Source of the DNA: Sulfurimicrobium sp964384915 | Lineage (GTDB): Bacteria > Pseudomonadota > Gammaproteobacteria > Burkholderiales > Sulfuricellaceae | Direction: 5' to 3' | DNA length: 64,000 nt | Assembly (NCBI GenBank): GCA_964384915.1 | Contig: CAYLMA010000016.1 | Coordinates: forward strand, 3,568-67,567 | Shown: in pieces, positions 15,422 through 25,687 of the stretch | Numbering within the stretch: the stretch's first letter is position 1 | Layout: each line of letters begins with the position of its first letter | The notes under the pieces: generated by a model | What the model was told of the DNA's origin: nothing | The model's database searches: none | Seen by the model: the letters and a program-made list of their open reading frames with translations, nothing else | Translations under genes and position numbers: made by a program

Positions 15422-15982
15422 TCAGCCAGAAATGCGGCGTTTGTATTCCGCGGTCCGGGTGTCGATCTCGATCTTGTCGCCGATTTCCACGAAGGCAGCC
15501 ACTGGCAGCTCGAAGCCGGTGCCGATCTTGGCGGTCTTCATGACCTTGCCGGAAGTGTCGCCGCGCGCCACGGGCTCGGTGTAGATCACTTCGCGCACCA
15601 CGGTGGTGGGCAGTTCGACGGAAATGGCCTTGCCGTTGTAGAACACCACTTCGCACTGCATGCCGTCTTCCAGATAGTTGAGCGCATCGCCCATGTTTTC
15701 GCCTTCGACTTCGTACTGGTTGTATTCGGAGTCCATGAATACGTACATCGGGTCGGCAAAGTAGGAATAAGTCACATCCTTGCGCTCCAGCGACACTGTT
15801 TCGAACTTGTCGTCGGCACGGAACACGCTCTCGCCGGGCGAACTGGTCAGAAGATTCTTGTACTTCATCTTGACCACGGAGGCGTTGCGGCCGGATTTGG
15901 TGTATTCGGCCTTCAGCACGACCATGGGGTCGTTGCCGATCATGAAGACGTTGCCTGCGCGAAGTTCCTGTGCGGTTTTCAT
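15422..15982 (-). CDS. efp: Elongation factor P with Arg32 (rhamnosylation type)
   Basis: 186 residues with the three beta-barrel domains of EF-P. The domain I loop reads YTKSGRNASVV with Arg at position 32, the residue that EarP modifies with rhamnose. EF-P relieves ribosome stalling at polyproline stretches. The EarP gene lies directly upstream on the same strand (stop 16030, 47 bp before this start), which agrees with the Arg32 type rather than the lysine type modified by EpmA/EpmB. The gene ends at the bidirectional terminator. Confidence 0.96.
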   Translation of the reverse strand: MKTAQELRAGNVFMIGNDPMVVLKAEYTKSGRNASVVKMKYKNLLTSSPGESVFRADDKFETVSLERKDVTYSYFADPMYVFMDSEYNQYEVEGENMGDALNYLEDGMQCEVVFYNGKAISVELPTTVVREVIYTEPVARGDTSGKVMKTAKIGTGFELPVAAFVEIGDKIEIDTRTAEYKRRISG

Positions 15983-16029
15983 AATACTTTTGTCCTACGA
16001 CTAAAAATTGGCTGGGGAAAAGCGGAGGA

Positions 16030-17181
16030 TTATAACCTTTTATTGCAAAATTGCACCAGATTTGCCGCCAGCCCGCCCTGGCTCAGCAGATCGTCCGCCC
16101 ACTGCTCTGCGTGCCGCTCCAGCACCGCGCGATGCCGCCAGAACCCTGGCCAGGCCTCGCCCGCGCCCTCCCCCTTGTTCCACGCCTGCCAGAAGTCACG
16201 CACACCGGACGCCGCATCCGCCGGCAATCCAGCGCAATAGCGTTCGAGAAACGCCTGCAGTTTCACCCAGTGGGCATCCTCCTGTTGGGGATAGATGTGC
16301 CACACGAACGGCCGCGCCGCCCATTGGGCGCGGACGAAGGAATCCTCGCCGCGCACGAAATTGCAGTCGCAGGCCCACAAAAAATCGTCGTAGCGCACCT
16401 GGTCCATAAATGGCAGCACACGCACGGTGAGATTGCCGCGCTCGTGCTCGCTGTCGCAATCCACTTCGGGCTGGCCGAGAAAGCTGGCAACGCCCGCCAC
16501 CAGCCGTCCCTCCGGCACCAGGCAGGTGATCAGGGTGGGGGAGGCGCTCCATGCCGCCAGCAAGCCGGGCAAGGCCGGATTCTCATATCCGAACAGGGAG
16601 ACCCGGCATTCTTCCTTCCTGGGCGGCATCAGCCCGAGGGACTGCCAGAAGGCCTGTTTGCGCTCCGCGCTGCCCTGAAATGCGCGACGGCGCTGTCCCA
16701 GCCCCCTTTCAGCCAGCAAGCCGCCGGTTTCCGGCGTAAACCCTGGGAAAAAAAAGTGTTTGAGAAGGGGCAAGCGAGGATGAGGAGAACTCAAGCCGTG
16801 GTATTCACCAACCCACTTTTCCGCGCTGAGGTATTCAAGATTGATCCACACCGGCTGGCGGTCAAGCTCCGCCATCGCGCTCACATAGGATGGGGGCAGT
16901 TCGCAGCCGAACGCTTCGACCACCACCTCGGCGGGCTCCACTGGCGGGAAAGGCGAGGTCCACTGCCGCACTTCCACCCCGGCAGCAATTTGCAGCTCGA
17001 GAGCGACAGAAATTTCGGGGAGGATTGCTTGCAGGCTGGCGAGGTCATCGAGCCACAAACGGACCTTGAGCCCATGCTCCACAGCCAACTGCCGGGCCAG
17101 CCGCCAACTCACGCCGATGTCGCCGTAGTTGTCCACCACGGCGCAGAAAATATCCCAGCGCCGGCCGCAGGCCATGTCCAT
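16030..17181 (-). CDS. earP: EarP, protein-arginine rhamnosyltransferase of EF-P
   Basis: 383 residues of the DUF2331/EarP family, a GT-B glycosyltransferase using dTDP-rhamnose. The N-terminal VVDNYGDIGVSWRLARQL has the two conserved Asp residues; the C-terminal part has GEDSFVRAQWAARPFVWHIY, the nucleotide-sugar binding region. It modifies Arg32 of EF-P encoded by the next gene. The start at 17181 (or an ATG two codons later) is 14 bp after the clpA stop, so clpS-clpA-earP-efp may be read as one unit. Confidence 0.93.
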   Translation of the reverse strand: MDMACGRRWDIFCAVVDNYGDIGVSWRLARQLAVEHGLKVRLWLDDLASLQAILPEISVALELQIAAGVEVRQWTSPFPPVEPAEVVVEAFGCELPPSYVSAMAELDRQPVWINLEYLSAEKWVGEYHGLSSPHPRLPLLKHFFFPGFTPETGGLLAERGLGQRRRAFQGSAERKQAFWQSLGLMPPRKEECRVSLFGYENPALPGLLAAWSASPTLITCLVPEGRLVAGVASFLGQPEVDCDSEHERGNLTVRVLPFMDQVRYDDFLWACDCNFVRGEDSFVRAQWAARPFVWHIYPQQEDAHWVKLQAFLERYCAGLPADAASGVRDFWQAWNKGEGAGEAWPGFWRHRAVLERHAEQWADDLLSQGGLAANLVQFCNKRL

Positions 17182-17195
17182 AAACGATTAAATCG

Positions 17196-19451
17196 TTAAA
17201 CCGATTTTTCCAGTTCTTCCTCGAAACGCAGAAGAACGGCATCGCCATCCATATCCACCGTGACATGGCCGCCGTTGACCAGGCGGCCAAACAGCAACTC
17301 GTCCGCCAGGGCGCGCCGGATGGTGTCTTGTATCAAGCGGGCCATGGGGCGCGCGCCCATGAGCGGGTCGAAACCGTGCTTGGCCAGATAGGCTTTGAGC
17401 GCGTCGGTGAAGGTGGCCTCGACTTTCTTTTCATGCAGCTGCTCTTCAAGCTGCATCAGGAATTTGTCGACCACGCGCAGGATGACTTCCTGATCCAGAG
17501 ACTGGAACGAAATGGTGGCGTCCAGGCGGTTGCGGAACTCAGGCGTGAACAAACGCTTGATCTCGGCCATCTCGTCGCCCGCCTTCTGGCTCTGCGAAAA
17601 CCCGATACTGCCTTTGCCGAGTTGTTCCGCGCCGGCATTGGTGGTCATGATAATAATGACATTGCGGAAATCCGCCTTGCGGCCATTGTTGTCAGTCAGC
17701 GTTCCATGATCCATCACCTGCAGCAGGATATTGAAAATATCCGGATGGGCCTTCTCGATCTCGTCCAGCAACAACACGCAGTAGGGATGCTTGGTGATCT
17801 GCTCGGTCATCAGCCCGCCCTGCTCGAAGCCGACATAGCCCGGCGGCGCCCCGATCAGGCGCGACACGGCGTGCCGCTCCATGTATTCGGACATATCGAA
17901 ACGAATCAGTTCTATCCCCAGGATATAGGCCAACTGGCGCGCGACTTCGGTTTTTCCCACGCCGGTGGGGCCGGAAAAGAGGAAGGAGCCGATGGGCTTC
18001 TGCGGGCTGCCCAGGCCGCTGCGCGCCATCTTGATCGCTGAGGACAGGGCCTCGATGGCTTTGCCCTGCCCGAACACCACGGCCTTGAGGTCGCGCTCCA
18101 GCGTTTTCAGCGCCGAACGGTCGTCGCTGGAAACATTCTTGGGCGGGATGCGCGCGATCTTGGCGATGATTTCCTCGATTTCCTTGATGGAAATAGTTTT
18201 CTTCTGCCGGGATTTGGGCAGGATGCGCTGGGCCGCGCCCGCTTCGTCAATCACGTCGATCGCCTTGTCCGGCAGATGGCGGTCATTGATATAGCGCGCC
18301 GAAAGTTCCGCCGCCATGGTCAGGGCTGCCGCCGTGTATTTCACGCCATGGTGCGCTTCGAAACGCGATTTGAGGCCGCGCAGAATCTCCACGGTTTCCG
18401 CCACCGACGGCTCGGGCACGTCGATTTTCTGGAAGCGCCGTGAGAGGGCATGGTCCTTCTCGAAAATGCCACGGTACTCGTTGTAGGTTGTGGCGCCGAT
18501 ACATTTCAATGCCCCGGAACTCAATACCGGCTTGAGCAGATTGGACGCATCCAGAGTACCGCCGGAGGCCGCGCCTGCGCCGATCAGGGTATGAATTTCA
18601 TCAATAAACAGGATGGCATGAGGATCATCGGTCAGCTGCTTCAGCACCGCCTTGAGGCGCTGCTCGAAATCGCCGCGGTATTTGGTGCCTGCCAGGAGGG
18701 CGCCCATATCGAGGCCATACACGGTGCTTTTTGCCAGCACATCCGGCACTTCGCCTTCCACGATGCGCCGCGCCAAGCCCTCGGCAATCGCCGTCTTGCC
18801 CACGCCCGCCTCGCCCACCAGGAGCGGATTATTCTTGCGCCGGCGGCACAGGGTCTGAACCACGCGTTCCAGTTCAAGATCGCGTCCTATCAGTGGATCG
18901 ATCTTGCCCGCCAGCGCCTGCACATTGAGATTCTGGGTAAAGCTATCCAGGGCCGATGCCGGCGCAGCATCCTGTTCGGCCTCGTGCTCCTGCTCCTGGC
19001 GGGGCGCAGCGCCCTCCTGCACCTTGCTGATGCCATGCGAAATAAAGTTCACCACATCCAGCCGGTTGATTCCCTGCTGCTGCAGAAAAAACACGGCATG
19101 AGAGTCCTTCTCGCCGAACATGGCCACCAGCACATTGGCGCCCGTCACTTCCTTCTTGCCGGAAGACTGGACATGCAGTATCGCGCGCTGGATCACGCGC
19201 TGGAATCCCAATGTGGGCTGGGTATCGACTTCTTCAGTGCCGGCCACGGTAGGGGTGTGCTCTGACACGAAATCGGCCAGTTGCTTGCGCAACTCATCCA
19301 GATTCACCGCGCAGGCGCGCAGCACCTGAGCGGCGGCAGGATTGTCCAGCATGGCAAGCAGCAGGTGCTCCACGGAAATAAACTCGTGGCGCTTTTGCCG
19401 CGCCTCGATGAACGCCATGTGCAGAGAGACTTCCAATTCTTGCGCTATCAT
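17196..19451 (-). CDS. clpA: ClpA, ATPase subunit of the ClpAP protease
   Basis: 751 residues: N-domain (residues 1-145), AAA-1 with GEAGVGKTAIAEGLA (Walker A) and AILFIDEIHTLIGAG, AAA-2 with GPTGVGKTEVARQLA and CVLLLDEIEKAHPD. The start ATG at 19451 is preceded by GAGGG. ClpA unfolds substrates for ClpP, and ClpS directs N-end-rule substrates to it. ClpS is encoded 13 bp upstream; ClpP is not in this window. Confidence 0.97.
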   Translation of the reverse strand: MIAQELEVSLHMAFIEARQKRHEFISVEHLLLAMLDNPAAAQVLRACAVNLDELRKQLADFVSEHTPTVAGTEEVDTQPTLGFQRVIQRAILHVQSSGKKEVTGANVLVAMFGEKDSHAVFFLQQQGINRLDVVNFISHGISKVQEGAAPRQEQEHEAEQDAAPASALDSFTQNLNVQALAGKIDPLIGRDLELERVVQTLCRRRKNNPLLVGEAGVGKTAIAEGLARRIVEGEVPDVLAKSTVYGLDMGALLAGTKYRGDFEQRLKAVLKQLTDDPHAILFIDEIHTLIGAGAASGGTLDASNLLKPVLSSGALKCIGATTYNEYRGIFEKDHALSRRFQKIDVPEPSVAETVEILRGLKSRFEAHHGVKYTAAALTMAAELSARYINDRHLPDKAIDVIDEAGAAQRILPKSRQKKTISIKEIEEIIAKIARIPPKNVSSDDRSALKTLERDLKAVVFGQGKAIEALSSAIKMARSGLGSPQKPIGSFLFSGPTGVGKTEVARQLAYILGIELIRFDMSEYMERHAVSRLIGAPPGYVGFEQGGLMTEQITKHPYCVLLLDEIEKAHPDIFNILLQVMDHGTLTDNNGRKADFRNVIIIMTTNAGAEQLGKGSIGFSQSQKAGDEMAEIKRLFTPEFRNRLDATISFQSLDQEVILRVVDKFLMQLEEQLHEKKVEATFTDALKAYLAKHGFDPLMGARPMARLIQDTIRRALADELLFGRLVNGGHVTVDMDGDAVLLRFEEELEKSV

Positions 19452-19464
19452 TTCAGGCCCTCCC

Positions 19465-19782
19465 TCATGTTTCCTCCATCACGCACTGCAACGGATGTTG
19501 ATGCTCATTGGCAAATGCCACCACCTGCTCGACCTTGGTTGCTGCAATATCCTTGGGATAGACGCCGCATATACCGTGCCCCTCCCTGTGAACTTTGAGC
19601 ATGATTTCTGTCGCCTGTTCACGGTTCTTGGAAAAAAACTGCTGCAGTACAATCACCACAAACTCCATCGGGGTGTAGTCGTCATTCAGCAGAATCACCC
19701 TGAACATCGGCGGCGGCTTCAGCCTGCTTTGCTGCTTCTCGGCTACGCTACTTTCTCGAAACTTGCCAGGCATATCCGTCAC
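19465..19782 (-). CDS. clpS: ClpS, N-end-rule adaptor of ClpA
   Basis: About 105 residues with the ClpS core PPPMFRVILLNDDYTPMEFVV and the EHQHPLQC C-terminal motif. It binds N-terminal Leu, Phe, Trp and Tyr of substrate proteins and delivers them to ClpA. The frame begins with GTG at 19782; an ATG three codons downstream (19773) is an equal candidate. It is divergent from the cold-shock gene. Confidence 0.95.
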   Translation of the reverse strand: MTDMPGKFRESSVAEKQQSRLKPPPMFRVILLNDDYTPMEFVVIVLQQFFSKNREQATEIMLKVHREGHGICGVYPKDIAATKVEQVVAFANEHQHPLQCVMEET

Positions 19783-20005
19783 ACTCTTTCAATAACACTA
19801 ATTGTGACGCTAATGAAGAATTTTTCAAGTGCAGGCTGCGATATTTGCTTGGTATACGAAAGTGCTTGACTTGCTGTCATATAGTACGTAAAAAGACGAC
19901 TGTGTTTGGTTTCAAGTTTTCTGCAGTGCCGGTTTGGCCGTTTGCGGTCTTGAATTTCAAACATGTTTTGGGTTTGAGCCCGTAATTTTTTGAAGGAAGT
20001 ATGTA

Positions 20006-20209
20006 ATGGCAACTGGTACCGTAAAATGGTTTAACGACGCTAAAGGTTTTGGCTTCATTACCCCTGATGATGGCAGCGAAGATCTGTTCGCGCATTTCTC
20101 CGCCATTCAGATGGGTGGTTTCAAGACCCTGAAAGAAGGCCAAAAGGTCCAATTCGAAGTGACCCAAGGTCCTAAGGGCAAGCAAGCCTCCAACATTCAA
20201 GCTGCTTAA
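20006..20209 (+). CDS. Cold-shock family RNA chaperone
   Basis: 67 residues with both RNA-binding motifs (KGFGFI and DLFAHFSAI) of the bacterial CspA family. It melts RNA secondary structure and acts in transcription antitermination and translation. AAGGAAG lies just before the ATG. A TTGACT at 19866-19871 could belong to its promoter, which would give a 5' leader of over 100 nt; long leaders are common in csp genes and control mRNA stability. Which paralogue it is (cspA, cspD or other) cannot be decided here. Confidence 0.95.
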   Translation: MATGTVKWFNDAKGFGFITPDDGSEDLFAHFSAIQMGGFKTLKEGQKVQFEVTQGPKGKQASNIQAA

Positions 20210-20227
20210 TACAGCTCCAGAATGATC

Positions 20228-20258
20228 AAAGCCCGTGGTGAATACCACGGGCTTTTTT
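20228..20258 (+). terminator. Terminator after the cold-shock gene
   Basis: AAAGCCCGTGGT / ACCACGGGCTTT stem around GAAT, followed by a T-run. Confidence 0.9.
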
Positions 20259-20298
20259 ACGTCCCCCGAACCCGGGGGCCATTCAGAAGAACAATGGC

Positions 20299-21537
<1,239 letters not shown>

Positions 21538-21562
21538 GTTTTGCTCCCAAATCAAAAAAACA

Positions 21563-21632
21563 GACAGGATTGACGGGGCGGGCAGGATAAGGGAATAGCC
21601 CTTATAATCCTGTCAATCTGGTAAATCCTGTC
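21563..21632. repeat. Hairpin-rich intergenic repeat between icd and rluE
   Basis: GACAGGATT (21563-21571) is complementary to two copies of AATCCTGTC (21606-21614 and 21624-21632), and ATAAGGG/CCCTTAT (21587-21593, 21599-21605) forms an inner hairpin. Both divergent promoters would have to lie in or beside it. Confidence 0.6.
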
Positions 21633-21645
21633 CATTCTCAAAAAT

Positions 21646-22188
21646 ATGCTCATCCTCTTCAACAAGCCCTACGGCGTGATCTGCCAGTTCAGCAGCGATG
21701 GCATGCACCCCACGCTCAAGGACTACCTGGCCATCCCCGGCATCTATCCCGCCGGGCGGCTGGACACGGACAGCGAAGGACTGCTGATTTTAACCGATGA
21801 TGGCAAGCTGCAACACAAAATCAGCCACCCCCGCCACAAAGAGCCCAAAACTTACTGGGTTCAGGTGGAGGGACTGCCCACGCCCGAAGCGCTGGAGCAG
21901 CTGCGCCGAGGCGTCGATCTGGGCGATTTTGCCACCCAACCCGCCACCGTCAAGCTCATTCCCGCCCCCCCCGGATTATGGCCGCGCACGCCGCCAGTCC
22001 GCTTTCGCAAGGAAATTCCCACCAGCTGGCTGGAGCTCACCATCAGCGAGGGCAAGAACCGCCAGGTACGCCGCATGACTGCCAAGGTGGGCTTCCCCAC
22101 CTTGCGCCTGATCCGTTGCCGGATTGGCGAATGGAAGCTGGACGGCCTGGCGCCAGGCGAGTGGCGCGAAGCCGTTCCTGCCAGGTAA
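21646..22188 (+). CDS. rluE: RluE-type 23S rRNA pseudouridine synthase
   Basis: 180 residues of the RsuA/RluE group. LFNKPYGVICQF is the entry motif and AGRLDTDSEGLL contains the catalytic Asp. The family isomerises a uridine in 23S rRNA (2457 in E. coli). The C-terminal EGKNRQVRRM is also conserved. The N-terminal S4 domain found in some relatives is missing, as in RluE. It heads the rluE-nudJ-(secreted protein)-mnmA run. Confidence 0.93.
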   Translation: MLILFNKPYGVICQFSSDGMHPTLKDYLAIPGIYPAGRLDTDSEGLLILTDDGKLQHKISHPRHKEPKTYWVQVEGLPTPEALEQLRRGVDLGDFATQPATVKLIPAPPGLWPRTPPVRFRKEIPTSWLELTISEGKNRQVRRMTAKVGFPTLRLIRCRIGEWKLDGLAPGEWREAVPAR

Positions 22189-22236
22189 TTTGTGGCATCA
22201 TCGCGTTTTCTCGAATCTCCATCTTTACCGACTCTT

Positions 22237-22680
22237 ATGATCTGGAAACCCAACGTCACCGTCGCCGCCGTGATCGAGCAGAACGGCAAATTTCTGCTGG
22301 TGGAAGAGCAAACTGACCAGGGCCTGCTATTCAACCAGCCGGCCGGCCACTGGGAGCCCGGCGAAACGCTTGAGCAAGGCGCGATCCGCGAGACCCGGGA
22401 AGAAACTGCCTATACCTTCTCCCCGCAATGGCTGCAGGGCATCTACAGCTGGCACCACCCGCGCAAGGACATCACCTACCTGCGTTTTGCCTTTTCAGGA
22501 CCAGTCGGCGCCCACGACCCGCAACAGGCGCTGGATGATGGCATCGTGCGCGCCGTCTGGATGTCAGTCGATGAAATCCGGTCCTCCCAGGCGCGTCACC
22601 GCAGCCCGCTGGTACTTCAATGCGTGGAAGATCACCTTGCCGGCAAGCGCTTTCCGCTTGATCTGATTACCCATCGTTGA
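22237..22680 (+). CDS. nudJ: NudJ-like Nudix hydrolase
   Basis: 147 residues from ATG 22237. The Nudix box is GHWEPGETLEQGAIRETREE, with the REXXEE metal ligands. In E. coli the equivalent enzyme, coded in the same place between rluE and mnmA, hydrolyses nucleotide di/triphosphates and thiamine pyrophosphate precursors. An upstream frame of 15 codons is not supported. The stop overlaps the next start (TGATG). Confidence 0.92.
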   Translation: MIWKPNVTVAAVIEQNGKFLLVEEQTDQGLLFNQPAGHWEPGETLEQGAIRETREETAYTFSPQWLQGIYSWHHPRKDITYLRFAFSGPVGAHDPQQALDDGIVRAVWMSVDEIRSSQARHRSPLVLQCVEDHLAGKRFPLDLITHR

Positions 22681-23231
22681 TGTTTCGCAGTATTTTTCTC
22701 TTTGCTCTGCTGCTGTGGAGCGTGGCACTCGGCGCGCACGCCGAAGAAATTTCCATTTGCTATAACTACGGCTGCGCCAGCAGTGCCGAAATCCAGTTGC
22801 GAGGCGCACAACTCTCGCGCATTCACATGCTGTTTGCCTGGATAGACAACGCAGAGGAAGAGCGCCAGGCCATTTCCCAGGCCATCGGCCTGTTTCAGAT
22901 TGTCGCCGGCCAGCAAACCCCCACTTTCCGCGACCGTGGGCGCAATTTTCCGGATGAGGGCGTCGATGGGCGCATGGATTGTATTGATCACGCCCGCAAC
23001 ACCAGCGAATATCTGCGCCTGATGGAGGAACGCGGCTGGCTGCAGTTCCATCGGGTGCTGGAACCGGCCAAACGCGCCCCCTGGATATTCAATGAACACT
23101 GGTCCGCGCGCATTGCGGAAAAGGAAAGCGGCGAGGAATTCGTGGTAGATTCATGGTTCTTCGACAATGGGCACCCAGCGGCCATTTTCACGCTGGAAGA
23201 ATGGATGAAGGGAGCGGAACCCAATGAGTAA
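22680..23231 (+). CDS. Secreted protein, possible transglutaminase-like fold
   Basis: 183 residues. An N-terminal signal peptide (FRSIFLFALLLWSVALGAHA, likely cut before EE) predicts export. The mature part has a Cys in DCIDHARNT, a His in EHWSAR and an Asp in FVVDSWF. The Cys, His, Asp order resembles a transglutaminase/cysteine-protease triad, but this is inference from spacing only. The ATG overlaps the nudJ stop and the end overlaps mnmA by 8 bp, so it is part of the operon. This gene is not part of the E. coli nudJ-mnmA arrangement. Family unknown to me. Confidence 0.75.
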   Translation: MFRSIFLFALLLWSVALGAHAEEISICYNYGCASSAEIQLRGAQLSRIHMLFAWIDNAEEERQAISQAIGLFQIVAGQQTPTFRDRGRNFPDEGVDGRMDCIDHARNTSEYLRLMEERGWLQFHRVLEPAKRAPWIFNEHWSARIAEKESGEEFVVDSWFFDNGHPAAIFTLEEWMKGAEPNE

Positions 23232-24285
23232 GGTTGTCGTCGGCATGTCGGGCGGGGTGGATTCCTCGGTCGCTGCCCTGCTCCTGAAGCAGCAGGGCTA
23301 TGAAGTGATCGGCCTGTTCATGAAAAACTGGGAGGACGACGACGGCGCAGACGGCTACTGCCCGGCCAAGCAGGATTTCATGGACGTGCTGGCGGTGGCC
23401 GACAAGATCGGCATCGAGGTGGAAGCCGTCAACTTCGCCAAAGAATACAAGGAACGGGTATTCAGCCTGTTCCTCAAGGAATACCAGGCCGGGCGGACGC
23501 CGAACCCGGACGTACTATGCAATTCGGAAATCAAGTTCAAGGCCTTTCTCGACCACGCCCTGGCGCTGGGCGCGGAAAAAATCGCCACCGGCCACTACGC
23601 GCGGGTGCGCGAACGTTTCGGCTCGTTCGAATTATTGAAAGCGGAAGACGGCACCAAGGACCAGAGCTACTTCCTCTACCGCCTCAACCAAGCGCAACTC
23701 TCGAAAACGCTGTTCCCGCTGGGCGACCTGTACAAGCGCGAGGTGCGCAAAATCGCCGAAGCCGCCGGCCTGCCCACCTTTGCGAAAAAGGACAGCACCG
23801 GCATCTGCTTCATCGGCGAACGCCCCTTCCGCGATTTTCTGCAGCGCTACCTGCCGCGCCAGCCCGGCCCGATGCTGACACCGGAAGGCAAGGTGGTGGG
23901 GGAACATCAGGGCCTCGCCTATTACACCCTCGGCCAGCGCCAGGGACTGGGCATCGGCGGCCAGGGCGAACCGTGGTTCGTGGCCGCGAAAGACATGGCC
24001 AGCAATACCTTGGTCGTGGTGCAGGGGCATGATCACCCCCTGCTGCTCAAGGACAGCCTCCGAGCTGCGGACCTGAACTGGATCAGCGGCACCCAGCCCC
24101 ACCCGCAATGGGTTTATGCCGCCAAGACGCGCTACCGCCAGGCCGATGCCCCCTGCTGCATCAGGCACGTGGATGACGCCAGTTGCGAGGTGGAGTTCGC
24201 CGCGCCGCAATGGGCGGTGACGCCGGGACAATCGGTAGTGATCTATGAAAGCGAGGTTTGCCTGGGCGGCGGGATTATTCTGTAA
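23224..24285 (+). CDS. mnmA: MnmA, tRNA-specific 2-thiouridylase
   Basis: 353 residues. The PP-loop GMSGGVDSSVAALLL binds ATP; the catalytic Cys pair is in VLCNSEIKF (C99) and STGICFIGER. It thiolates U34 of Lys, Glu and Gln tRNAs, receiving sulfur from a relay that in many bacteria includes TusA-type carriers. Length is typical. It overlaps the preceding gene, so it is translated from the same mRNA. Confidence 0.96.
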   Translation: MSKVVVGMSGGVDSSVAALLLKQQGYEVIGLFMKNWEDDDGADGYCPAKQDFMDVLAVADKIGIEVEAVNFAKEYKERVFSLFLKEYQAGRTPNPDVLCNSEIKFKAFLDHALALGAEKIATGHYARVRERFGSFELLKAEDGTKDQSYFLYRLNQAQLSKTLFPLGDLYKREVRKIAEAAGLPTFAKKDSTGICFIGERPFRDFLQRYLPRQPGPMLTPEGKVVGEHQGLAYYTLGQRQGLGIGGQGEPWFVAAKDMASNTLVVVQGHDHPLLLKDSLRAADLNWISGTQPHPQWVYAAKTRYRQADAPCCIRHVDDASCEVEFAAPQWAVTPGQSVVIYESEVCLGGGIIL

Positions 24286-25030
24286 CGCGCCCGGCTTGCA
24301 TTTTGTAGCCGCGCCGCCCGACTCCCCCTTGCAGGAATGCCAGCGCTTCTGCCACCTGGGCATGGCGGCCCTTCAATCCGAATTCGATGCGGCGCACCCC
24401 GTCTGCCCCAAGATGCGGCAGGCTGGAAAAGCGCACATCGGGATAGCGCGCCACGAATTCGTTCATCAAATCCAGCAAAAAACTTTCCGACACGTCCAGG
24501 GCCGTAAAGATTTCCTCGCTCTCGGGCGCCAGATCGCGCAAGTCCGGATATCGGGTATCCAGCACCCATTCCATCATCGGCCAGGCCATCTGGGGAAAAC
24601 CCGGCAGAAAATGGTGATGGCGCAAGGAAAAACCCGGCACCCGGTTGACCGGGTTGGGAATAATCACACTGCCGACCGGCAGATCTGCCATGAGGATGCG
24701 GCGCGGATAGGCGTCTGGTCCAAATTGCGCTTCGATCTCGCGCACGGCGTCGGGGTGACGCAGCATGGGAACATCGGCAGCCTCGGCGGCGCACTGGCGC
24801 GTATGATCGTCGGGGGTGGCGCCGATGCCGCCAAAAGAAAACACCACATCACCGGAGGCATAGGTCTCACGCAGGTTCTGCACAATGCGCGCCGGGACAT
24901 CCCCGACAATGCGGCACCAGGCCAGTTCCAAACCCCGCCCGGCAAGCGCCTCGACGGCATGCGCAAAATGGCCATCCTTGCGCTTTCCGGAGAGGATTTC
25001 GTCGCCGATGATAACGATGCCGATATTCAT
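24275..25030 (-). CDS. CinA/MoaB-type molybdopterin-binding-domain protein
   Basis: 251 residues from ATG 25030 (MNIGIVIIGDEILSGKRKDG). GDEILSG, FSFGGIGATPDD and LPGFPQMAW are the signatures of the competence/damage-inducible CinA N-terminal (MoCF) domain. The C-terminal nicotinamide-nucleotide amidase domain of full CinA is absent, so this is the short form, whose activity may be ADP-ribose pyrophosphatase-like or unknown. No good ribosome binding site is visible at the chosen start. It converges with mnmA and overlaps its end by 11 bp. Confidence 0.85.
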   Translation of the reverse strand: MNIGIVIIGDEILSGKRKDGHFAHAVEALAGRGLELAWCRIVGDVPARIVQNLRETYASGDVVFSFGGIGATPDDHTRQCAAEAADVPMLRHPDAVREIEAQFGPDAYPRRILMADLPVGSVIIPNPVNRVPGFSLRHHHFLPGFPQMAWPMMEWVLDTRYPDLRDLAPESEEIFTALDVSESFLLDLMNEFVARYPDVRFSSLPHLGADGVRRIEFGLKGRHAQVAEALAFLQGGVGRRGYKMQAGRVTE

Positions 25031-25066
25031 GACCAGGTTAAAGGGCACCCCTAATGCGCGCACCGC

Positions 25067-25675
25067 TCAGGCAATTGGAACCGTCTCGGCGAACGAGGCG
25101 CGCTGCGCCAACTTATCCGCCAGCCTGGCCAGATTGGGATGACTCTCGCGCCACTGAACATATGGAAAACGGAAATCGAGATAGCCTAGGGCACAACCCA
25201 CAGTGATGTCCGCCAGGCTGAAAAAATCACCGGTGCACCAGGTTTTTTCTCCCAGCTCCTCGGCCATCGATTCCAGGCCGCGAAACATCGCGCTTTCCTG
25301 GCGCACAATCCATTCCGCGCTGCGCTTAGTCTCGGGACGTTTCTGCTCCAGGAAAACGCTGGCAGCGGCTTCGGTCACCCCGTCCGCCAGGGCTTCCCAG
25401 CGCCGCACGGCAATGCGCGGACGATTTTCCTTGGGCAGCAAGGGCGAAACCGGGGTCAGATTATCGAGATACTCGACAATCACGCGCGAATCGAACAGGG
25501 TGCTGCCATCATCCATCACCAGCACCGGAACCTTACCCAGGGGATTGTATTCAGGCACTTGGGTGGTCGCTTCCCAAGGGCTATCCACCACGGTCTCGTA
25601 GTCGATGCGTTTCTCAGCCAGCACCACGCGCACCTTGCGGGCAAAGGGACTGGTCAGGGACATGATGAGTTTCAT
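25067..25675 (-). CDS. Glutathione S-transferase family protein
   Basis: 202 residues. The thioredoxin-like N-terminal domain has SLTSPFARKVRVVLAEK (Ser as candidate catalytic residue), the cis-Pro motif GKVPVLV and the gamma-Glu site DSRVIVEYLD; the C-terminal helical domain has LADITVGCALGYLDFRF. The enzyme is probably a cytosolic detoxification transferase; substrate unknown. It follows acnB by 12 bp on the same strand. Confidence 0.9.
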   Translation of the reverse strand: MKLIMSLTSPFARKVRVVLAEKRIDYETVVDSPWEATTQVPEYNPLGKVPVLVMDDGSTLFDSRVIVEYLDNLTPVSPLLPKENRPRIAVRRWEALADGVTEAAASVFLEQKRPETKRSAEWIVRQESAMFRGLESMAEELGEKTWCTGDFFSLADITVGCALGYLDFRFPYVQWRESHPNLARLADKLAQRASFAETVPIA

Positions 25676-25687
25676 GATTTTCTCTTT

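Noticed and set aside
16051..17199. Plus-strand frame opposite earP
   Set aside because: Antisense shadow; earP on the minus strand has the full family sequence.
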